Below are positions 1 to 6,582 of a stretch of DNA of 8,100 nucleotides, in pieces. A program made the translations under genes and the position numbers. Origin of the DNA: an uncultured Peptococcaceae bacterium (GTDB lineage: Bacteria > Bacillota > Desulfotomaculia > Desulfotomaculales > Desulfallaceae); NCBI GenBank assembly GCA_913064925.1, contig CAJYBN010000127.1:1-8100 (forward strand), written 5' to 3'. The first letter of the stretch is position 1, and each line of letters opens with the position of its first letter. A model generated the notes under the pieces. That model was not told the DNA's origin. It saw nothing but the letters and a program-made list of their open reading frames with translations, and ran no database searches.

Positions 1-795
1 TACCGGCAGCTGGGCGGGAACAATAGCCTTGCTCTGCAGCAGTTCCCACAGCAGCTGGGTATAGTGCAAAACCGTAAAGCTGCCGCCCAGCTTGGGGTAC
101 TCGGTTTTCATGATGTTGTAGGAGTGCGGCGAGAGGGCGACGATTTTGCGCACGCCGGCTTCCTTGAAATGGTTGATATTTTGTTCCGCCAGGAAGGTAA
201 ACAAATATGATTCTCCCAACGCCTTGGCTTCGCTGCCGTCGCAGGTTTCCTCCTCCAAGAAGCCCGCGGGGACGCCGGCCTGTACCAGGAGCCGCCCCAG
301 GGCGGCGGCGGCTTGCTGTCCTCTTTCGTCATAGGAGCCTACGCTGCCGGCATAAAGCAGGTATTCCTCGCCGGCGTACTTGCCCAGGCCCGTATCCTTA
401 GCCCACCGGCTGCCGGCGCCGGGGGATATCTTGTACGGGTTTCCGTAAAGCTGCAGGCTTTTAAAGTAATCCCGCGCGGCGGGAGGAACCTGGCCCTGCT
501 CGACCATTTTTTCCCTGGCCGCCACGATGATATCCACCAGGTAATCTTTGAACTTGAAAACGCACTTTTCCACGCAGTTTTTGCAGGTGGTGCAGGAGTA
601 CACGATTTCCGCCAGGTGTTCGGTCCAGGTAATTTCCTCGTTTAACCAGGCGTTTATGAGCCACATGCGCCCGCCGGGGGAGTAGCTCTCAAAGCGGTAT
701 TTTTGGTAGGAGGGGCAGTTCACGTCCCGGTAGTCGCTGGTGAACTTGCAGTACCCGCACCGGAAGCACCTGTGGACTATATCAGCGTATTGCAT
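1..795 (-). CDS. Hdr-like Fe-S oxidoreductase (GlpC/HdrD type), C-terminus cut by window edge, degenerate first CCG motif
   Basis: The first 265 residues are visible; the protein continues past base 1. Two [4Fe-4S] ferredoxin-like sites come first: C10, C13, C16 and C27-Pro, then C68, C71, C74 and C78. A CCG-type half-domain follows from about residue 143. Family members carry GC, then CCG, then CPHC there; this protein has A-G-S151, C185-D186-G and S222-P-H-S225. The spacing (33 and 35 residues) and flanking residues (SYDER, YNIMKTEYP) are kept. Four of the five cysteine ligands are therefore replaced, so this half is unlikely to hold a normal noncubane cluster. A second CCG half probably lies beyond the edge. 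ATG at 795 follows GGAGGTG (802-808), which is embedded in the last codons of the FAD gene, with only 3 bp between the genes: translational coupling. It is likely an electron-transfer subunit for the adjacent flavoprotein. Confidence 0.85.
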   Translation of the reverse strand, partial: MQYADIVHRCFRCGYCKFTSDYRDVNCPSYQKYRFESYSPGGRMWLINAWLNEEITWTEHLAEIVYSCTTCKNCVEKCVFKFKDYLVDIIVAAREKMVEQGQVPPAARDYFKSLQLYGNPYKISPGAGSRWAKDTGLGKYAGEEYLLYAGSVGSYDERGQQAAAALGRLLVQAGVPAGFLEEETCDGSEAKALGESYLFTFLAEQNINHFKEAGVRKIVALSPHSYNIMKTEYPKLGGSFTVLHYTQLLWELLQSKAIVPAQLPV

Positions 796-798
796 CGG

Positions 799-2175
799 TT
801 ACACCTCCCAGTTGCCGGGGTTCATAATGCCGCGGGGGTCCAGCATGGCTTTGACCCGGCCGATCAACTGCCGGGCGGAGGGGTCCATTTTTTCTATAAT
901 CATTCTCTGGGCCGGGACTTCCGCTTTCCAGGGGATGCCGCCCATATCCAGTACCGCCGCGTTGGTTTCGTGCAGGGCTTTCTGGGCCCGCTGCACGTCT
1001 TCCTTGTCCGCCCGGTTGAATGGGTAGGCGAAGGCAAACATCATGCAGTGCGCGCGTCCTATGATGCGGACGATAAAGGAATAGGTGGTCCCGCATTTGC
1101 CGGCGATTTCCACGCCGCTGCGGTAGGCCTGCGGGAATTTTTCCACCGGCATGATGGCCCCAACGTATTCAAAGCCCCCGCCCTTGTTTACGTCGGCGTA
1201 CCTGGCTACGCTGCGCTGCGGGGTTTCCAAGAAGTTTTTCTTCAAGTTGGGGGCGAGGAACATGAACCCGCCCTCCCGGTCGTCGATGTAGCCGGCCAGG
1301 GCTTGGCGCATCATTTTGCGCTTGAAATCCATTTCTAACTGGCTATCGGCGGTCAGGGCCACGCTGGTTATCTGAAATCCCGCCATCCAGTCGGGCTTGG
1401 GGGCGGACAACACCAGCACGTCCTCCGCCATTTCGGTTTCCGTCACCCGGTAGATGACGTCCGGCACATAATCGGGGTTTTCCGTAACGAACATCAGCAC
1501 GTCTTTCATCTTCTTTTTGGGGTATAGTTTTAAAGCAACCTTGGTTATGATGCCCGTGGTGCCGAACCATCCCAAAAAAAGCCCCGTCAGGTCGGGTAGG
1601 GGCGACCTGGCGAACCAGTACGGCGAGGCCGAGCACGAGCCGGTATGGCAGATTTCACCCGATGGCAGGACTACCTCCAGCCCGTTGACCATGTCGGAAT
1701 GGAAACCGTAAGCTTGGGAAAGGTGGCCCGACCCGTGGATGGCCACGTTCCCGCCGACGGTGGCCATGGGCGGCGCGTCGGGGATGGAGTGCCGCAAGCG
1801 AGGGTGGTGACGCTCCAGGTAAGACTGCAGCTGGCCCTGGGCGACCCCGGCTTCCACCACGGCGTACCTGCTGACCGGGTTGACCTCGATGATCTTATTC
1901 ATTCTTTTCATATCCAGGACAATGCCGCCCCGCAGGGGTATGGTAAGGCCGGAAAGCACCAGCCCTCCCCCCATGGGCACCAGGGGAATTCCTTCCCGCC
2001 CGGCCAGCAAGACAATTTCCCGCACCTCTTCGACGGTGCCGGGCAAGACTACGTAATCGGGCGGGTGGGGGTCCATGGTGCCCTGGTCACGGGCGTACAG
2101 GTAAAGCTCCTCTTGCCGGTTGGAAACGTATTGTTCGCCCACAATGGCGGCTAAAGATTGCAAAATGTTATCCAC
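799..2175 (-). CDS. FAD-linked oxidase/dehydrogenase, GlcD/VAO class
   Basis: A 458-residue flavoprotein, full length for the family. Residues ~36-175 form the FAD-binding (PCMH-type) domain, with the PMGGGLVLSG loop (67-76), TVGGNVAIHGSG (139-150) and GLEVVLPSGE (165-174). GTTGIITKVALKLYP (205-219) closes the core. The C-terminal substrate domain ends in DPRGIMNPGNW (446-456), a hallmark of this class. Relatives oxidise 2-hydroxy acids (glycolate, D-lactate) or aromatic/alkyl alcohols and pass electrons to partner proteins. Substrate cannot be assigned here; the GTTGIITK segment recalls both GlcD and vanillyl-alcohol-oxidase relatives. GTG at 2175 follows GGGGGTGAT (2181-2189) at 5 bp. It lies between two Hdr-like Fe-S genes (21 bp and 3 bp gaps), so the three products probably work as one flavin/Fe-S dehydrogenase. 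Family confidence is high, substrate confidence none. Confidence 0.9.
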   Translation of the reverse strand: MDNILQSLAAIVGEQYVSNRQEELYLYARDQGTMDPHPPDYVVLPGTVEEVREIVLLAGREGIPLVPMGGGLVLSGLTIPLRGGIVLDMKRMNKIIEVNPVSRYAVVEAGVAQGQLQSYLERHHPRLRHSIPDAPPMATVGGNVAIHGSGHLSQAYGFHSDMVNGLEVVLPSGEICHTGSCSASPYWFARSPLPDLTGLFLGWFGTTGIITKVALKLYPKKKMKDVLMFVTENPDYVPDVIYRVTETEMAEDVLVLSAPKPDWMAGFQITSVALTADSQLEMDFKRKMMRQALAGYIDDREGGFMFLAPNLKKNFLETPQRSVARYADVNKGGGFEYVGAIMPVEKFPQAYRSGVEIAGKCGTTYSFIVRIIGRAHCMMFAFAYPFNRADKEDVQRAQKALHETNAAVLDMGGIPWKAEVPAQRMIIEKMDPSARQLIGRVKAMLDPRGIMNPGNWEV

Positions 2176-2196
2176 TGGTAATCACCCCCGTCGGTA

Positions 2197-3204
2197 TTAA
2201 AGTTTTTCTCCCAGGGCCAGCCGGCACAAGTCGCTGATGAGCAGGGGCCTCAGCCCTTTTGCGGCCACCATTTCTCCCAGGGTGAGGTAGCAGAACGGGC
2301 AGTTGAAGATGCACGCGGTGGCCCCGGACCGCACCATGTCGTCCAGGTTGCGCTTGTTGATGTCGTCGGCCAGCTCTTCCCGCCCGTGCATGCGCAGTAT
2401 GGCCCCGCAGCAAAGGGCGTTTTCCCTGTCGTATTCCCGGGGCACCCTTTCCACGCCGATGAGTTCCAGCAGTTCATCCAACAGGGGTTCCTTGGCGGGG
2501 GTCAGGCGGGTGGAACAAGGCCGCTGGTAAGCTGCCTTCAGGCCCAGCTTCTTCACTTGGGAATAGTTTTCTTTCAGCCGGTCGATAAGGTATTTAAACA
2601 GGTGTACGGGCCTAAAAGGGACTTCCAGGCCGTAGGCCGGCGCCCACGAGGCGTACAGGGCATAGCACTCGTCGTGAAAACAAACCAGCTCCTCAACGTT
2701 GCAGGCGGCCAGCCGCTGGATAACTCCCGGCACCCGTTCCTTGATAACGGAGTTTTTGGCGAAATGCAGGTAAACCAGGTTGCAAAACAGGTCCCTGCTG
2801 AAAAAAACGGAAGTGCCCTCGAACAGCCGGCCGGTCAACCTGCCCTGCAATTCGGGAAAGAGACACAGGTTGACGGGCACGCCGGCGAATTCGCGGGGTA
2901 CAAAATCTCCCTTGGGGGAGAACATTTTCACCTGCTGGTGGACGATGGGCCGGGGCGCCGGCCAAATGCCCTTTTGCTCCTGCAAGTCCACTATCTGGTA
3001 AAAGGGATGGTTGCCAAGTTTGCAGTATTCTTCGCAGGCGTAGCAGGTGGCGCAGTTATGCAGCACGGGCGAGTCCTCGCCGTTGTTTAATTTTTGCCGC
3101 TCACTGCGGGCGCTTTCCAGGTCGAAATGCATGTACTGGCATTTCACCAGGCAATCGACGGTAGCACAATCTGCGCAAATGCTGGTGTCAAATTGCAGCT
3201 CCAA
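2197..3204 (-). CDS. Hdr-like Fe-S protein with two ferredoxin sites and one canonical CCG motif
   Basis: A 335-residue protein, first gene of the redox operon. Two [4Fe-4S] sites lie near the N-terminus: C10, C13, C18, C22 and C51, C54, C57, C61 (numbered from the TTG start). The C-terminal half-domain has an intact noncubane-type motif: C230, then 34 residues, C265-C266-G, 35 residues, then C302-P-F-C305. This fits the HdrB pattern CX31-39CCX35-36CXXC. The preceding half is unusual, with CFHDEC in place of CPHC and no CC pair. No membrane segment is seen, so it is probably a soluble electron carrier for the FAD subunit. The frame is open to a GTG at 3225, but AAAGGAG (3215-3221) lies inside that extension and the predicted transcript starts near 3232. 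TTG at 3204, 10 bp after the Shine-Dalgarno sequence, is therefore the better start. Confidence 0.85.
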   Translation of the reverse strand: MELQFDTSICADCATVDCLVKCQYMHFDLESARSERQKLNNGEDSPVLHNCATCYACEEYCKLGNHPFYQIVDLQEQKGIWPAPRPIVHQQVKMFSPKGDFVPREFAGVPVNLCLFPELQGRLTGRLFEGTSVFFSRDLFCNLVYLHFAKNSVIKERVPGVIQRLAACNVEELVCFHDECYALYASWAPAYGLEVPFRPVHLFKYLIDRLKENYSQVKKLGLKAAYQRPCSTRLTPAKEPLLDELLELIGVERVPREYDRENALCCGAILRMHGREELADDINKRNLDDMVRSGATACIFNCPFCYLTLGEMVAAKGLRPLLISDLCRLALGEKL

Positions 3205-3214
3205 CGCGCATCCG

Positions 3215-3221
3215 CTCCTTT
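3215..3221 (-). promoter_or_regulatory. Ribosome binding site deciding a TTG start
   Basis: AAAGGAG on the minus strand sits 10 bp before TTG 3204. It lies inside the coding extension that a GTG 3225 start would require, so it favours the TTG start. Confidence 0.65.
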
Positions 3222-3223
3222 CC

Positions 3224-3238
3224 ACCGGTTTGGCCGGT
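3224..3238. repeat. Perfect 5-bp-arm inverted repeat over the predicted transcription start
   Basis: ACCGG (3224-3228) and CCGGT (3234-3238) are perfect inverted arms around TTTGG. The repeat abuts the minus-strand TATAAT (3239-3244) and covers the expected start of the operon transcript. It could be a repressor site or a small 5' hairpin. The arms are short, so chance remains possible in GC-rich DNA. Confidence 0.4.
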
Positions 3239-3244
3239 ATTATA
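3239..3244 (-). promoter_or_regulatory. Minus-strand -10 box TATAAT for the Fe-S/FAD operon
   Basis: A perfect TATAAT reads leftward. At 17 bp spacing the -35 position reads CAGTTT, not TTGACA-like, so the promoter should need an activator. The predicted start near 3232 leaves a ~28-nt leader holding the AAAGGAG site. Assignment is by sequence and position only. Confidence 0.6.
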
Positions 3245-3252
3245 AAACATCC

Positions 3253-3274
3253 CTGTCGCCAAACTGTCGCCAGA
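3253..3274 (-). promoter_or_regulatory. Tandem 11-bp direct repeat, candidate SARP operator
   Basis: On the plus strand CTGTCGCCA occurs at 3253-3261 and again at 3264-3272. The full 11-bp units 3253-3263 and 3264-3274 match at 10 of 11 positions. On the minus strand each unit reads TGGCGACAG, and the proximal copy ends exactly 8 bp before TATAAT (3244-3239). Actinobacterial SARP activators bind heptamer direct repeats with 11-bp periodicity whose promoter-proximal copy is 8 bp upstream of the -10 box. The repeats cover the -35 region, as those operators do. The neighbouring gene encodes a SARP-type protein, so it is the natural candidate to bind here. Repeat and spacing are seen; binding is inferred. 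Confidence 0.65.
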
Positions 3275-3283
3275 TGTTTTGTC

Positions 3284-3312
3284 TATACAATTCGCACACT
3301 TCTTGATATTAT
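3284..3312 (+). promoter_or_regulatory. Possible plus-strand promoter for the SARP gene
   Basis: TATACA (3284-3289; 4 of 6 to TTGACA) and TATTAT (3307-3312; 5 of 6 to TATAAT) are 17 bp apart and face the regulator gene. The match is modest, and TACAAT (3286-3291) is an alternative -10. Its closeness to the direct repeats would allow autoregulation. Confidence 0.3.
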
Positions 3313-3353
3313 TGTGCTAACGGAACGATGGCGGTGGTCGACGGGAATGCGGG

Positions 3354-3365
3354 AAAGGTGGTGAT
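3354..3365 (+). promoter_or_regulatory. Near full-length Shine-Dalgarno site for the GTG-started regulator
   Basis: AAAGGTGGTGAT matches the extended anti-16S complement AAAGGAGGTGAT at 11 of 12 positions and lies 6 bp before GTG 3372. It fixes the start. The ATG at 3364 overlaps this site and is in another frame. Confidence 0.7.
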
Positions 3366-3371
3366 GACCAG

Positions 3372-5528
3372 GTGCCGAAAAGCCGGCTCCCGGCGGCGCC
3401 GGGAACGCTGGAGATATACTTGTTGGGACCGCCGCATTTTATGCGGGACGGGGTGAAGGTGGACCTGCCGCGCAAAAAGGAGCGCGCCCTGCTTTTTTAC
3501 CTGAGCATGGCCGGCCGGAGAGCGGCCAGGAACGTGCTGGCCGACCTGCTGTGGGGCGGCTTGCCGGAAGATAAGGCCCTGCGCGGTTTGAGCAACGCCG
3601 TGTATAGGATCAACCGCTGCTTTTCCCCGGCGGTCGAGAGCCGGCATGTGCCCCTGGTGGTCGCTGCCAGGGACAGCGTCGGCCTCAACCCGCAGTTTCC
3701 CGTGTTCATCGACGCCCTGGCTTTTGCCGGGTTAACCCGGTCCGGGCGGGAGAACTCCCCGGCCAAGCTGGAAGAGGCCGTTTCCCTGTACCGGGGGGAC
3801 TTTTTAGAGGGTTTCTTTCTCCGGGACGCCGGGGAATTTGAAAATTGGGTCCTGGACCAGCGGGAGCGCCTGCAGGCGTATTACCTGTCCGCTTTGCACC
3901 GGCTTCTGCACCGGGCGAGGGAGGAGAAGGACTATAAAAAGGCCCTGGAGTATGCCTACCTGGCCCTGGACCGGGATGAACTGCAGGAGGACATACACTA
4001 CGTGATTATGCAGCTGCACTGGTTGTCCGGCAACCGGGCGGCTGCCCTGCGCCAGTACCACATATGCAGGCAGGTGCTGCAAAGGGAATTGGGAGTTGAA
4101 CCACAGCCCAAGACTAGGGAGTTGTACGCGCGGATCAAAAGCGCCGGCGGAACGGCGGCCTGTGCCGGCGTGTCCGCGGTCGCGGAGCTCGGTTCCGGTG
4201 TGCCTGCGCCCGCAGAGCCCGCTCCCGGTGGGAACAGCCGCCCGGCCGGATTCCTGCTGGCCGTAAACGAAAACCGCGGGCGGGCCTTTTTTACGCTGGG
4301 AGAGTACGACAGGGCCGCGGAAGAATTTGGCAAGATGCGGCAGCTGGCCGCCAGCGCCGGAGATGTCCGGCTCAGCGGTGAGGCTACTTACTTGCTGGGC
4401 CTGGCCAACCTGTGCAACCGTAACTTTGCCGCGGCGGAAGAGAACCTGGCCGGGGCTTACCGGGTTTCCCTGGCGGGCAAGGACACGCGCCTGGCCGTTG
4501 CCTGCGCCACCGGTCTATCCCTCATGTACAGCATGATGGGCCGGCTGGAAGAGGCCAGAAAATACAGCAGCGTGGCCCAGGAGCTGGGCCGGCAAACAAG
4601 CGACGGCGACGCCCGCTGCCACGCCCTCATCGATGTAAGCCGGCGCCTGCTATTGAAGGGGATGGCTTCCGCCGCCGCAGCAGGGCTGGAGGAGGCCCTG
4701 CTGTTGTCCCAAAGCGCAGGGCAAACCTTTAACGAGCTGTTTGCCCGGTTTTTCCTGGGCCTGGCGTACGCCGAGCAGGGCAATTTCCTGCCGGCCTTGG
4801 AACAGCTAAGTGTCAACCTGGAACGGGCCCAGCAGGCGGGCAATTCCTTCATGCTGACCCGCCTGCCCAATTCTATCGGTTACGTGTATCACGAGCTGGG
4901 TGACTTGAACAATGCGGCGGCCTGGAACGAGCGAGGCGTGGAAATCTGCCGGCAGTTTTCCTGGCCCGAGCCGCTCGGTTACTCGCTGGTTAACCTGGCC
5001 TTCGATTGCCTGCACCTGGGGGATCATGACTGGGCGCGCCTGCTGCTGCGGGAGGCGGAAGAGCTGGCGCGCCGGGACGACAGCGTCATTTGGCGGTGGG
5101 AGTGCCGCATGTGGCTGGGCCTGGGCGAACTGGCCCTGCGCCGGGGAAATGTGCCCGAAGCCGGCGAGTACTGCCGGCGCGCACTGGCCAGCGCCCGCCG
5201 GACCAGGGTGCGAAAGAACATGGCCCGTTCTTTGCTGTTCCAGAGCAAGATTCATTACGTGGCCGGCGACTACGGCCCGGCCGCGGCCAGCGCCGGGGAA
5301 GCGCTAGCCCTGGCCGAGGGGCTGGAGAACCCGCTGCTGTTGTTTTCCTGCCATGACAGCCTGGCCGCCGTGCAGCGCAAGCGGGGTAACAGCGGGGCGG
5401 CGCGGCGGCATGCCGGCCGGGCGGCTGAGATTATAAAGGAAATTTATGCAAAGATAGGAAATAACATGGACGCCGGTCCTTTCAAAGAAAAGCTGCAAAG
5501 GAGTGGCTTAAATTGTTGGAACAAGTGA
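3372..5528 (+). CDS. SARP-type transcriptional activator: winged helix + BTAD + TPR array
   Basis: A 718-residue protein. Residues ~13-100 form an OmpR-like winged-helix DNA-binding domain (LEIYLLGP at the start, then KKERALLFYLSMAGRR and the LADLLWGG and LSNAVYRINR segments). Residues ~113-255 are a bacterial transcriptional activator domain, with LYRGDFLEGF (139-148), repeated helical pairs and the closing LQRELGVEPQPKTRELY. An Ala/Pro/Gly-rich linker (~257-292) leads to about 400 residues of TPR-like helical repeats rich in A-x-Y/F and G-x-A patterns. There is no P-loop NTPase (NB-ARC) domain, unlike AfsR. SARP proteins activate transcription by contacting direct repeats beside the -10 box; TPRs usually bind a partner or ligand. 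It is divergent from the Fe-S/FAD operon, with a SARP-like operator between them, and overlaps the downstream hydrolase gene. Confidence 0.88.
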   Translation: MPKSRLPAAPGTLEIYLLGPPHFMRDGVKVDLPRKKERALLFYLSMAGRRAARNVLADLLWGGLPEDKALRGLSNAVYRINRCFSPAVESRHVPLVVAARDSVGLNPQFPVFIDALAFAGLTRSGRENSPAKLEEAVSLYRGDFLEGFFLRDAGEFENWVLDQRERLQAYYLSALHRLLHRAREEKDYKKALEYAYLALDRDELQEDIHYVIMQLHWLSGNRAAALRQYHICRQVLQRELGVEPQPKTRELYARIKSAGGTAACAGVSAVAELGSGVPAPAEPAPGGNSRPAGFLLAVNENRGRAFFTLGEYDRAAEEFGKMRQLAASAGDVRLSGEATYLLGLANLCNRNFAAAEENLAGAYRVSLAGKDTRLAVACATGLSLMYSMMGRLEEARKYSSVAQELGRQTSDGDARCHALIDVSRRLLLKGMASAAAAGLEEALLLSQSAGQTFNELFARFFLGLAYAEQGNFLPALEQLSVNLERAQQAGNSFMLTRLPNSIGYVYHELGDLNNAAAWNERGVEICRQFSWPEPLGYSLVNLAFDCLHLGDHDWARLLLREAEELARRDDSVIWRWECRMWLGLGELALRRGNVPEAGEYCRRALASARRTRVRKNMARSLLFQSKIHYVAGDYGPAAASAGEALALAEGLENPLLLFSCHDSLAAVQRKRGNSGAARRHAGRAAEIIKEIYAKIGNNMDAGPFKEKLQRSGLNCWNK
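5497..5503 (+). promoter_or_regulatory. Ribosome binding site for the MBL-fold gene
   Basis: AAAGGAG inside the end of the regulator gene is 9 bp before TTG 5513 and 24 bp before ATG 5528, so it favours the TTG start. Confidence 0.55.
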
Positions 5529-6481
5529 TGCCAAATGTGTATAAAATTGAAATACCGCTCCCCGGCAATCCCTTGAAAGCTTTAAATTCCTATTTGATCA
5601 AGGGACGGGGGAGAAACCTGCTCATCGATACCGGCATGAACCGGGAAGAGTGCAGGCGGGCCATGTATGCGGGCTTGCGGGAGCTGGGCGTGGATTTACG
5701 GGAAACGGATTTCTTCATCACCCACATGCACGCCGATCATTCCGGCCTGGTTGCCGAGCTGGCCGCGGAGACCTCGTCGGTTTACTGCAGCGGGCCTGAC
5801 GCGGCCGTAATCAACGCCAGCGAGGGCTGGGAAGAAATGGTTGTCTTTGCCCGGCGGTGCGGGTTTCCGGAAGTCAGCCTCCGGGACGCCATAAAAAAGC
5901 ACCCCGGCTACAAGTACAGCAGCCGGGGCAGAATTGCTTTCACCATTGTGAACGAAGGGGATACCATCAGCATCGGCGACTACACGTTCCGCTGCGTATC
6001 AACTCCCGGCCACACCGCGGGGCATATGTGCCTGTACGAGCCCGGCTGCAAGGTGCTGGTGGCCGGAGACCATATCCTGGGCAACATAACTCCCAATATT
6101 TCCCTTTGGTCCGATGACAGGAACCCGCTTGACGAGTACCTGCACAGCCTGGATAAGGTGGCAGGTCTGGATGTAAGGCTTGTCCTGCCCGGGCACAGGG
6201 ATTTGCTGGAGGACTGCGGGAAAAGGATCGATGAGCTGCGGCGGCACCACCGGGCCAGGGCTGAAGAGGTGGTTTCCATCCTGGCCGGGGGCAGGCAAAA
6301 CGCCTACCAGGTGGCGGCACAAATGAGCTGGGACTTGACCTACGATTCCTGGGACCAGTTTCCTGTGGCCCAGAAGTGGTTTGCCACCGGTGAGGCCATC
6401 GCCCACTTGAAATACCTGGAGGGAAAAAGGGTTGTGCGCCGGGAAACGGTGGACGGGCAAATCGTGTTTGCACTGAATTAA
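5513..6481 (+). CDS. Metallo-beta-lactamase-fold hydrolase with C-terminal helical domain
   Basis: A 322-residue protein with a complete dinuclear metal site: H71-x-H73-x-D75-H76 in THMHADHSG, H167 in STPGHTAGH, D186 in VAGDHILG and H228 in LPGHRD. The fold spans residues ~8-230. The remaining ~90 residues resemble the C-terminal helical/winged part of LACTB2-like proteins. The class contains thioesterases, glyoxalase II-like enzymes and nucleases; the substrate is not assignable. No signal peptide is seen, so it is cytoplasmic. TTG at 5513 has AAAGGAG at 9 bp and overlaps the regulator's 3' end by 16 bp. ATG at 5528 overlaps the stop codon as TGATG and is a real alternative (5 residues shorter). 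Either way translation is coupled to the regulator, which suggests a role in the same response, perhaps in making or removing an effector or a thioester product. Confidence 0.88.
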   Translation: MLEQVMPNVYKIEIPLPGNPLKALNSYLIKGRGRNLLIDTGMNREECRRAMYAGLRELGVDLRETDFFITHMHADHSGLVAELAAETSSVYCSGPDAAVINASEGWEEMVVFARRCGFPEVSLRDAIKKHPGYKYSSRGRIAFTIVNEGDTISIGDYTFRCVSTPGHTAGHMCLYEPGCKVLVAGDHILGNITPNISLWSDDRNPLDEYLHSLDKVAGLDVRLVLPGHRDLLEDCGKRIDELRRHHRARAEEVVSILAGGRQNAYQVAAQMSWDLTYDSWDQFPVAQKWFATGEAIAHLKYLEGKRVVRRETVDGQIVFALN

Positions 6482-6526
6482 ATGCAGGGGCGGTAATCTT
6501 TGGTGATTTTTATTAAACCAATTAAC

Positions 6527-6545
6527 AAAATAGTCGCCTAATTTT
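6527..6545. terminator. Weak AT-rich hairpin between convergent genes
   Basis: AAAATAG (6527-6533) and CTAATTTT (6538-6545) pair around TCGC with one bulged A, giving T-rich ends on both strands. It sits in the 101-bp gap between the convergent hydrolase and transporter genes, where a bidirectional terminator is expected. The stem is GC-poor, hence low confidence. Confidence 0.3.
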
Positions 6546-6582
6546 ACCCTAAATCCGGAAAGTACTGAACAAGTGGCACAAA

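Noticed and set aside
703..1338. A 211-codon plus-strand open frame
   Set aside because: It lies antisense to the clear FAD-oxidase gene and has no recognisable motif. Long antisense frames are common opposite GC-rich genes.
2386..3090. A 234-codon plus-strand open frame
   Set aside because: It is opposite the Fe-S protein gene, whose cysteine motifs are intact; a shadow of its codon bias.
3286..3291. TACAAT as the main -10 of the regulator promoter
   Set aside because: The matching -35 position (3263-3268, ACTGTC) is poor and falls in the direct repeats. Kept only as an alternative.
4806..5255. A 149-codon minus-strand open frame
   Set aside because: It is antisense to the TPR region of the regulator, and no ribosome site or family resemblance was seen.
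6505..6522. TTGGT/ACCAA inverted arms after the hydrolase gene as a terminator
   Set aside because: Five-base stem with a 12-base AT-rich loop and no following T run; too weak.
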